From contig DPJL01000076.1 of assembly GCA_003543035.1 (NCBI GenBank), positions 1 to 20,406 of the forward strand: DNA of 20,406 nt, in the 5' to 3' direction. The position numbers and the translations under genes are program-made. Below, one piece after another: positions 14,828 through 20,406 of the stretch; positions within the stretch are counted from its first letter, which is position 1; each line of letters begins with the position of its first letter. The notes beneath the pieces were generated by a model. The model did no database searches, was not told the origin of the DNA, and saw only the letters and a program-made list of their open reading frames with translations. Source of the DNA: Micromonosporaceae bacterium. GTDB lineage: Bacteria; Actinomycetota; Actinomycetes; Mycobacteriales; Micromonosporaceae.

Positions 14828-16747
14828 ATGGAACGCATCGAGCAGGCCGCGGCACTGCATCGGCAAGCGGCTGCGGTGGTTCAGGCGGCATCACAGGCGC
14901 TCGATGACCATGTGCCGCTTCCGCGGACGGATCTTGCGGAGCAGCATGAGTTGGCGCTGCGGTTGAGGCAGGCGGCGGCGAAGCTGACGCCGGGGTGGTT
15001 GGGCGCCTCGCTGGACAAAGTGGATCCAGGTCCGCTCGGCGAGCAACGTCGGCCTGAGTTCGTCCGGATCGGCTCGGGTCAGCCGCTCGATGACGTGGAC
15101 TTTCCGGCAGTGATTCCGCTGCTTGGGGCGGGGCACTTGACGTTCAGCGCTGACTCGCGGGATCCGAGGGTGGCGGGTGCTCTACGTTCGATTTTGCTGC
15201 GACTGTTGGCCACGGCACCGGCCGGGACACTGATCGTCCGAGCGGTGGATGCTGTGGGTGGCGCACTCTTCGCGCCGTTCGCCGCACTGGCAGACGCCGG
15301 TCTCATGCCGCCCGCGGTAACCGATCGTGCGGGACTGCAGACCATCCTTTCTGAGGCTGAGCATTGGGTAAGGCCGAGTAGGCCGACCGATCAGAGAAGG
15401 CCTACCGCCCGGCCGAGGCGGCGCGACTGCACGATGCTGCTGCTAATCGCATCGCTTCCGTCGGCGGTGACGAGCGAAGACCTGAGCCGCATCGTGGGGC
15501 TGGCTCAAGCCGGGCCAGCCGCGGGTTTGCATCTGATCATCGCGGGTTGGCCGCCGATGCCGTTGGGGCCGAAGCCACCCCTGCCTCCGTTGCCTGCGAG
15601 CACTCAGGTCAGCCTGCGCACTGAGTACACACTGCTGGGTGGAATGCCTTTCACCACAATGACTCCACCCGCCGGCCCGAGCCCCACGGAGGTTTGGCCC
15701 GGTCTTTCGGTACCTGTCCGGCTCGATCCAGACCCACCCGCGAGGCTGACCCAGCGGGTTTGCAGCGAGCTGGCCGAAAAGTTCGCCGCGCAGGGCCAGA
15801 CCCACCTGATGGATCTGTTGCCCGACCCGGATCAGTGGTGGGCGGAGACTTCGGGCGACGGCTTGTCGACCACAGTGGGGCTTGCCGGAGACACCCCGGT
15901 TTCCTTGCACTTCACCGATCTGACGCCGCATTGGTTGGTTGGCGGCCGAGCGGGAAGTGGCAAAACAGGCTTCCTCATAAACGTCCTATATGGATTGTGT
16001 ACCAGATACGACCCCGACGAGCTACAGCTCTACCTGCTGGATTTCAGCGAGCGCGGAGCATTGCGGCAGTTCACGCCGACCGAGGAGGACCCGTCGTGGT
16101 TGCCGCATGCCGTAGAGGTCGGAGTCGACAGCGGCCCGGAAAGCGGTCTGGCAGTGCTCCGTTCGCTCGATCGCGAGCTCACTAGACGCACGGCCATCCT
16201 GAACGACGCCGGGGCGACACGGTTCCACCAACTAAGGGCGGCGGGCGCACCGATCCCTCGCATCGTCTGCGTCATCGACGAGTTCCAGAAGCTGCTCAGT
16301 ACATCGGAGGAGATCGCCGCCGAAGCCTCCACTCTGCTTGAGTCGCTTTCACGCGCAGGCCGTTCGGCGGGTATGCACCTGATCATGTGCTCGCAGAATG
16401 CCCGCAGCAGCAACCTTTTTGGGCAGTTCCTCGTCCGGGTGGCATTGCCCGGAGGCGGGGATGTGTTGGAGGCAACCAATGATTCGGCAGCGAGCCTGCC
16501 GATGGGCCGGGCCGTGGTGAACACGGCCGGTGGGCTGGGCGGTCCGCGAGGTGCCACGCGTGGGCACGAGAAGACCGTGCGCTTCCCCGACCCGCATGCG
16601 GACGAGCAAGTGCTTTCGGCTCTACGGCAACGACTTTGGCAGGCTCGGGAGCCCGCCTCAGCGCCACCGCTCGTGCACGCATCGTCCCATGTTCCGGTGC
16701 CCAGGCCGCCGGTCAACCTCATGCCCGACGGAGTGACCCATGAGTGA
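14828..16747 (+). CDS. Soluble FtsK/SpoIIIE-type ATPase with degenerate first domain
   Basis: The product is 639 aa from the ATG at 14828, supported by GAAGGG at 14813-14818 (9-base spacing). An earlier in-frame ATG at 14687 would overlap the upstream gene and adds atypical sequence. Residues 1-60 are a helical, coiled-coil-like region. Residues 95-280 resemble an FtsK-type ATPase fold without Walker A (HLTFSADSRDPRVAGALRSI, TMLLLIASLPSAVTSEDL). Residues 358-600 are an active domain: Walker A GGRAGSGKT (372-380), Walker B IVCVIDEFQ (479-487), sensor-like MHLIMCSQNARSS. There are no membrane segments, unlike FtsK. Tandem ATPases with an inactive member recall EccC of type VII secretion. The role is unknown; it is coupled to the membrane protein downstream. 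Confidence 0.82.
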   Translation: MERIEQAAALHRQAAAVVQAASQALDDHVPLPRTDLAEQHELALRLRQAAAKLTPGWLGASLDKVDPGPLGEQRRPEFVRIGSGQPLDDVDFPAVIPLLGAGHLTFSADSRDPRVAGALRSILLRLLATAPAGTLIVRAVDAVGGALFAPFAALADAGLMPPAVTDRAGLQTILSEAEHWVRPSRPTDQRRPTARPRRRDCTMLLLIASLPSAVTSEDLSRIVGLAQAGPAAGLHLIIAGWPPMPLGPKPPLPPLPASTQVSLRTEYTLLGGMPFTTMTPPAGPSPTEVWPGLSVPVRLDPDPPARLTQRVCSELAEKFAAQGQTHLMDLLPDPDQWWAETSGDGLSTTVGLAGDTPVSLHFTDLTPHWLVGGRAGSGKTGFLINVLYGLCTRYDPDELQLYLLDFSERGALRQFTPTEEDPSWLPHAVEVGVDSGPESGLAVLRSLDRELTRRTAILNDAGATRFHQLRAAGAPIPRIVCVIDEFQKLLSTSEEIAAEASTLLESLSRAGRSAGMHLIMCSQNARSSNLFGQFLVRVALPGGGDVLEATNDSAASLPMGRAVVNTAGGLGGPRGATRGHEKTVRFPDPHADEQVLSALRQRLWQAREPASAPPLVHASSHVPVPRPPVNLMPDGVTHE

Positions 16748-17360
16748 TCGCAGCTCCGCCTGGACCGAGTACCTGACTTCAGCCCATCGCCTCGACGCCG
16801 TGCGGCGAGAAGCGGCTAACGTGGCCGCGACCGAGGCCGAAGCGGTCGCCACCGCAAGGGCTGAAATCCCTGTGGTGCAAGCACGTTTGGGCCTACAGGC
16901 GGGTCGGCTGCTCGATGCTGCGTTGCAAGCGGGCGTGACCCCGCCCGCTGTTGTTCCGGGGCCAGCCGAGCAACATGCCGCCGAGAACACGGTCGCAGGT
17001 GGGCCGGCTGTGGTGCTCGCGGCAGTGCGGCAGGCTCGCTCCACAGTGGACGTTGCCGACGCGGCGTTAGCTCGCATCGACGAGAAAGAGTCGCCGCAGG
17101 TGGTGCGAAACCTTGTGGCGTATGGACCAGCGGCCGGCCTTGCCACGCTGATCCAGCTGGGCTTCACGCTGATGGTCGACGATCGGACTCGTACGTTCTA
17201 CGCCGCCGCCTGCGGCCTGACCATGGCAACAATCCTCTTTGGAGTGGCCTGGCTGTTGCTGGGAGCCATCTATCCGCGGCGGCCCAAGACTCCCGAGATC
17301 GGTGCCGTGGTTTGTGCCGCCCCCGTTGTGCTGGTCGCCTTCCTGTTCCTGATCACCTAG
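16740..17360 (+). CDS. Membrane protein with coiled coil and three TM segments
   Basis: This 206-aa protein overlaps the FtsK-like gene by 8 bases. Residues 1-60 are an Ala/Glu-rich helix, likely coiled coil. Residues 90-118 are a second helix. Three hydrophobic segments follow at about 125-146, 153-177 and 187-205, with the last ending at the C-terminus. There is no signal peptide. The layout fits a membrane anchor for the soluble ATPase encoded just upstream (inference from overlap and topology). No family is recognised. Confidence 0.7.
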   Translation: MSDRSSAWTEYLTSAHRLDAVRREAANVAATEAEAVATARAEIPVVQARLGLQAGRLLDAALQAGVTPPAVVPGPAEQHAAENTVAGGPAVVLAAVRQARSTVDVADAALARIDEKESPQVVRNLVAYGPAAGLATLIQLGFTLMVDDRTRTFYAAACGLTMATILFGVAWLLLGAIYPRRPKTPEIGAVVCAAPVVLVAFLFLIT

Positions 17361-17366
17361 ATCGTC

Positions 17367-17426
17367 GCAACTCCACAGGAGTTGCTGCTTTGACAGCGCG
17401 GATAACAGCAACTCCTGTGGAGTTGC
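17367..17426. repeat. Nested palindrome, left copy
   Basis: Arm GCAACTCCACAGGAGTTGC (17367-17385), itself a palindrome with an ACA centre, is followed by a 22-nt spacer and its exact reverse complement (17408-17426). The element begins 6 bases after the stop of the membrane protein gene. A second copy with identical arms and a spacer of the same length is at 18394-18453. It can fold as one long hairpin or two small ones, and could serve as a terminator, REP-like element or mobility end. Confidence 0.85.
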
Positions 17427-17442
17427 GGCCGCGGGAGGGGAG

Positions 17443-17470
17443 TTATCCACAGGGGCTGCCAAGATAGGCT
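17443..17470 (+). promoter_or_regulatory. Possible promoter with DnaA-box-like -35
   Basis: TTATCC (17443-17448, inside a perfect TTATCCACA) and TAGGCT (17465-17470, TANNNT) are 16 bases apart, about 22 bases before the GTG at 17493. The same TCCACAGG core occurs in the palindrome arm upstream. The promoter role is a prediction. Confidence 0.3.
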
Positions 17471-17492
17471 AGGGTCAGGAACCCTCGGCGAT

Positions 17493-18386
17493 GTGCGAAC
17501 TCCATTTCGACCCGTCGTCCTAAATGGACAAATGTTTCGAGGTTCAGAGGCGATCAAGGATGGGATCCTGACGCCCACACAGCTACGCAGCACGGCCTGG
17601 CGACGGCTTCGACAAGACGTCTACATGGACTCACGTGTCGATCCCGACCACGAAGTCATGTGCCGCGCCGTGGCTATGACCTTGGCCGGCAAGTTGGTGT
17701 TCGCCGGCCCATCAGCTGCTTTCCTTCACGGGATCAAGCATGCGGCGGGCGATCGCGACAAGGTCCACGCCATCATGTCGAAAGCGGCCAGGCTCCACCG
17801 GCACCAAGGGATGACGCTGCATCAGATCGACATCTCCGATGCCGAGCTGCTGTCGGTCAGGGGACTTATCTGCACCACTCCCCTACGAACAGCGTGGGAT
17901 GTGGCGACAATGCTCGCGCCGGCCGAAGCGGTAGCAATCGCTGATGCCTTGTTGGCTATGCGTCTCGTAAGCAAAGAGGAGCTCATCGCATTGGCCGCCT
18001 CGCACCGAGGCAGACGGGGCTCGCAAATGGCGGCGAATGTCTTTGACCTAGCGGATGCGGGAGCGCAGTCCGCGCCCGAGTCGCATCTCAGAGTCGGCCT
18101 GATCAGAGCTGGCATCCCCCGCCCAGTAACTCAGCATCCCGTCCCGGCTGGCTACATCGTTCTCCATCCAGACATGGCATGGCCCGAGTTCCTCGTAGCC
18201 CTGGAGTATGACGGTCATTGGCACGCTGATGCCGACCAGCTGCACATGGACCGGGCTCGGTTGAATCGGCTAGTAGGAGCGGGCTGGACAGTCCTTCACG
18301 TCACGAGTCGGCGTCTGTATCGGGACTTCGATGGAGTCGTCGCTGAGGTTCGTGCGGCTCTCATGAGCCGTGGCTGGCCGGGCTGA
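17493..18386 (+). CDS. AbiEi-like N-terminus plus DUF559/Vsr-fold nuclease domain
   Basis: The protein is 297 aa from a GTG at 17493; an ATG at 17532 is an alternative. Residues 15-180 resemble the N-terminal region of actinobacterial AbiEi-like transcriptional-regulator proteins (LTPTQLRSTAWRRLRQDVY, LVFAGPSAAFLHGI, TTPLRTAWDVA). Residues 190-297 carry a DUF559/Vsr-type PD-(D/E)xK fold: SAPESHLR with E196, HPDMAW with D227, FLVALEYDGHWH with E238, MDRARLNRLVGAGWTVLHVTSRRL. Such proteins are abundant in actinomycetes and their function is unknown. The gene fits exactly between two nested palindromes, starting 67 bases after one and ending 7 bases before the other. It might be a mobile or selfish nuclease, or simply a terminated single-gene unit. 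Confidence 0.78.
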   Translation: MRTPFRPVVLNGQMFRGSEAIKDGILTPTQLRSTAWRRLRQDVYMDSRVDPDHEVMCRAVAMTLAGKLVFAGPSAAFLHGIKHAAGDRDKVHAIMSKAARLHRHQGMTLHQIDISDAELLSVRGLICTTPLRTAWDVATMLAPAEAVAIADALLAMRLVSKEELIALAASHRGRRGSQMAANVFDLADAGAQSAPESHLRVGLIRAGIPRPVTQHPVPAGYIVLHPDMAWPEFLVALEYDGHWHADADQLHMDRARLNRLVGAGWTVLHVTSRRLYRDFDGVVAEVRAALMSRGWPG

Positions 18387-18393
18387 CGCTGCC

Positions 18394-18453
18394 GCAACTC
18401 CACAGGAGTTGCCGTTATGGCGCCCTGTATAACAGCAACTCCTGTGGAGTTGC
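18394..18453. repeat. Nested palindrome, right copy
   Basis: It has the same two 19-nt arms as the left copy (18394-18412 and 18435-18453) with a different 22-nt spacer that also ends in ATAACA. It starts 7 bases after the DUF559 stop and ends 7 bases before the convergent folE stop codon, so it could act as a bidirectional terminator. Arm identity with divergent spacers implies selection on, or copying of, the arms. Confidence 0.85.
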
Positions 18454-18460
18454 GGCGAAA

Positions 18461-19099
18461 TTAGCGGGCGTTGATCAGGGAGAGGGCTTCGGAACGGGTC
18501 TTGGGGTCGGTCTTGTGGAGGCCGCGTACTGCGCTTGTGATTGTCCTCGACCCCGGCTTGCGGATGCCGCGCATCTCCATGCACATGTGCTCGCACTCCA
18601 GCACGACGATCACACCGCGCGCTTGGAGCTTGTCCTCCAACAGATCGGCGATCTGCGAGGTCAACCGTTCCTGCACCTGAGGTCGCCGGGCGTAGACCTC
18701 CACCAGACGCGCGAGTTTGGACAGCCCGGTGATCCGGCCGTCCTCTCCGGGCAGGTAACCGACGTGCGCCACCCCTCTAAACGGGAGCAAGTGGTGTTCG
18801 CAGAGACTTAGCAAAGGTATGTCTTTGACCAGCACGAACTCGTCGTGATCGGCTTCAAAGGTGGTCTTGACGATCGCTTTGGGATCCACGCGCAGGCCGG
18901 CGAAGAGCTCTGCGTACGCACGGGCAACCCGCGCCGGAGTCTTGAGCAGACCCTCCCGATCGGGGTCCTCGCCAAGTGCGATGAGGATCTCCCGGACGGC
19001 GGCCTCTATACGTTTAAGGTCGACGGCCTCCTCCACCGGTGTCCCGGTGAGGGAGCCGTCGACCAGACGCGCGGCTAGGTAGTCCAACTTGTCGTTCAG
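18461..19099 (-). CDS. folE: GTP cyclohydrolase I
   Basis: This enzyme converts GTP to 7,8-dihydroneopterin triphosphate, the first step of tetrahydrofolate synthesis. Family hallmarks: IGEDPDREG-type LGEDPDREGLLKTPARVARAY, zinc and active-site region SLCEHHLLPFRGVAHVGYLP, GLSKLARLVEVYARRPQVQERLT, and ECEHMCMEMRGIRKPGS. Start choice: no ATG or GTG exists in frame after the upstream stop. A TTG at 19087 is possible, but a CTG at 19099-19097 has GGAGAG 6 bases upstream and overlaps the ftsH stop as CTGA, the position where relatives would have GTGA. From the CTG the protein is 212 aa, beginning with NDKLDYLAARLVDG. It is coupled to ftsH, as in many actinomycetes. Confidence 0.9.
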   Translation of the reverse strand: MNDKLDYLAARLVDGSLTGTPVEEAVDLKRIEAAVREILIALGEDPDREGLLKTPARVARAYAELFAGLRVDPKAIVKTTFEADHDEFVLVKDIPLLSLCEHHLLPFRGVAHVGYLPGEDGRITGLSKLARLVEVYARRPQVQERLTSQIADLLEDKLQARGVIVVLECEHMCMEMRGIRKPGSRTITSAVRGLHKTDPKTRSEALSLINAR

Positions 19100-20406
19100 C
19101 TCGGACTCTCCGATGGTTCAAACGATGACGGTCCAAACGAAGTCGGTTCAAACGATGTCGGTTCAAACGATGGTGCAGGCGTTGGGGTCTCCTTCTCCAG
19201 CTCTGACGGGGTCTGCACTGGCGGCTGAGTGGACGGCGCACGCTTGCCGAAGCCGTTGAACGGCGCCATCGGCGGGCGCTTGGCCACTCGCTCACAGATG
19301 CGAGCCATGTCAGCGGTGGAGAGCGTCTCCTTCTCGATCAACTGAAGCACGATGTTGTCGAGCACGTCGCGATATTCGACGAGGATCTCGTAAGCCTCGT
19401 CGTGCGCCAGCTCGATCAGCGCCCGAACCTCGGAGTCAATCTCCGCGGCCACAGCGTCGGAGTAATCCTTCTGGTGCCCGTAGGTGCGGCCGAGGAAGGG
19501 CTCGTCGCCTCCGGTGCCATACTTGATGGCGCCGAGTTTCGAGCTCATGCCGTACTGGGTGACCATCGCCCGGGCGATCACGGTCGCCTTCTCGATGTCG
19601 TTCCCGGCACCCGTGGTGGGCTCGTGGAAGACGAGCTCCTCGGCCGCGCGTCCACCGAGCGCATAGGCCAGCGTGTCGATCATCTCGGCGCGGGTCTGGG
19701 TGTACTTGTCTTCGGTCGGCAGCACGAGGGTGTGGCCGAGCGAACGTCCACGGGACAGGATCGTCACCTTGTGCACCGGCGCCGCGTGCGGCAGGGCCCA
19801 CGCCACCAAGGCGTGACCGCCCTCGTGGTACGCGGTGATCTTCTTCTCGTTGTCGGACATGATCCGAGTCCGCCGCTGCGGGCCGGCGATCACGCGGTCG
19901 ATCGACTCCTCGAGCGCGTCATCATCGATGGCGCGCTTGTCCTGACGGGCGGTCAGCAGCGCCGCCTCGTTGACGACATTGGCCAGGTCGGCACCGGTGA
20001 ACCCGGGCGTCCGCCGGGCGATCGTGTCGAGGTCGACCACGGGCGTGAACGGCTTGCCCTTGGCGTGCACCTTCAGGATGGCCTTGCGGCCCTCCATATC
20101 CGGTGTGTCGACAGCGATCTGGCGGTCGAAGCGGCCCGGGCGCAGCAGGGCCGGGTCAAGGATGTCGGGACGGTTGGTCGCCGCGATGAGGATGACTCCA
20201 CCCTTGGCGTCGAAGCCGTCCATCTCGACCAGCAGCTGGTTAAGGGTCTGCTCGCGCTCGTCGTGACCGCCACCCATGCCGGCGCCGCGGTGACGGCCGA
20301 CGGCGTCGATCTCGTCCACGAAGACGATCGCCGGAGCGTTTGCCTTGGCCTGCTCGAAGAGGTCACGGACGCGGGAGGCACCGACACCGACGAACATCTC
20401 GACGAA
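19096..20406 (-). CDS. ftsH: ATP-dependent zinc metalloprotease FtsH (3' part)
   Basis: The frame is open to the right edge, so the N-terminal membrane region and Walker A are outside; 436 residues are visible. The AAA part has Walker B IVFVDEIDAVG and the second region of homology (LIAATNRPDILDPALLRPGRFDR). The protease part has the zinc motif HEGGH in AYHEGGHALVAWALP and GGRAAEELVF. FtsH degrades membrane and regulatory proteins at the cytoplasmic membrane as a hexamer. The C-terminal tail beyond residue about 385 is Pro/Ser/Glu-rich and contains a five-residue repeat (SFEPT type) from a 15-bp tandem repeat. It is followed directly by folE through a 4-base overlap. Confidence 0.95.
   Translation of the reverse strand, partial: FVEMFVGVGASRVRDLFEQAKANAPAIVFVDEIDAVGRHRGAGMGGGHDEREQTLNQLLVEMDGFDAKGGVILIAATNRPDILDPALLRPGRFDRQIAVDTPDMEGRKAILKVHAKGKPFTPVVDLDTIARRTPGFTGADLANVVNEAALLTARQDKRAIDDDALEESIDRVIAGPQRRTRIMSDNEKKITAYHEGGHALVAWALPHAAPVHKVTILSRGRSLGHTLVLPTEDKYTQTRAEMIDTLAYALGGRAAEELVFHEPTTGAGNDIEKATVIARAMVTQYGMSSKLGAIKYGTGGDEPFLGRTYGHQKDYSDAVAAEIDSEVRALIELAHDEAYEILVEYRDVLDNIVLQLIEKETLSTADMARICERVAKRPPMAPFNGFGKRAPSTQPPVQTPSELEKETPTPAPSFEPTSFEPTSFGPSSFEPSESPS
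19115..19174. repeat. 15-bp tandem repeat, four copies, in ftsH 3' end
   Basis: Four consecutive units of the GGTTCAAACGATGAC type (19115-19129, 19130-19144, 19145-19159, 19160-19174) differ at only a few positions. Read on the minus strand they encode SFEPT-like pentapeptides in the disordered tail of FtsH. The length is a multiple of three, so copy-number change would keep the frame. Confidence 0.85.

Overview
The window is high-GC DNA from an actinomycete, most likely of the Pseudonocardiaceae or a close relative. This rests on strong GC bias at third codon positions, frequent GTG/TTG starts, ATGA-coupled genes, an ftsH-folE pair, and a restriction enzyme closely resembling NaeI, whose source (Lechevalieria) is in that family. 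The genus is an inference. No transposase, integrase, tRNA, rRNA or CRISPR array was found, and no gene-free stretch exceeds 300 bases.

Layout. (1) 1-2887: a hairpin and a strong terminator, a SAM-dependent methyltransferase overlapping a small Cys-containing protein, a DUF2786 protein and a nitroreductase-family protein. (2) 2974-6219, minus strand: a tightly coupled operon of ABC-2 ATPase, permease, sensor kinase and LuxR-type response regulator, with a perfect 18-bp palindrome upstream. (3) 6494-14432: a DNA-modification and restriction island. It holds an HTH/helical-repeat regulator (minus), then on plus a three-gene operon of an HNH-like zinc protein, a ParB-like protein and a SNF2-type helicase, then a NaeI-family endonuclease with a one-base frameshift, a convergent C5-cytosine methyltransferase and a divergent Vsr-type endonuclease. 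Hand-counted GC is 64 of 120 bases at 11881-12000, against 44 of 60 at 16981-17040, so at least the endonuclease gene looks imported. (4) 14502-17360: a small conserved-looking protein, a soluble FtsK/SpoIIIE-like ATPase and a three-segment membrane protein. (5) 17367-18453: a DUF559/Vsr-fold gene bracketed by two copies of a nested palindrome. (6) 18461 to the right edge, minus strand: folE and the 3' two-thirds of ftsH.

How they may work together. The best candidate for an undescribed system is region 3. The restriction enzyme, methyltransferase and Vsr would form a GCCGGC-type R-M system with mismatch repair. The HNH-like, ParB-like and SNF2 proteins look like a co-inherited accessory module that could find, remodel or translocate along invading DNA. 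The methyltransferase C-terminal tail and the HNH-like protein N-terminus appear to share a small DNA-binding-like module, which links the two halves. The extra G in the endonuclease gene means the nuclease may be dead, phase-switched or mis-sequenced in this strain.
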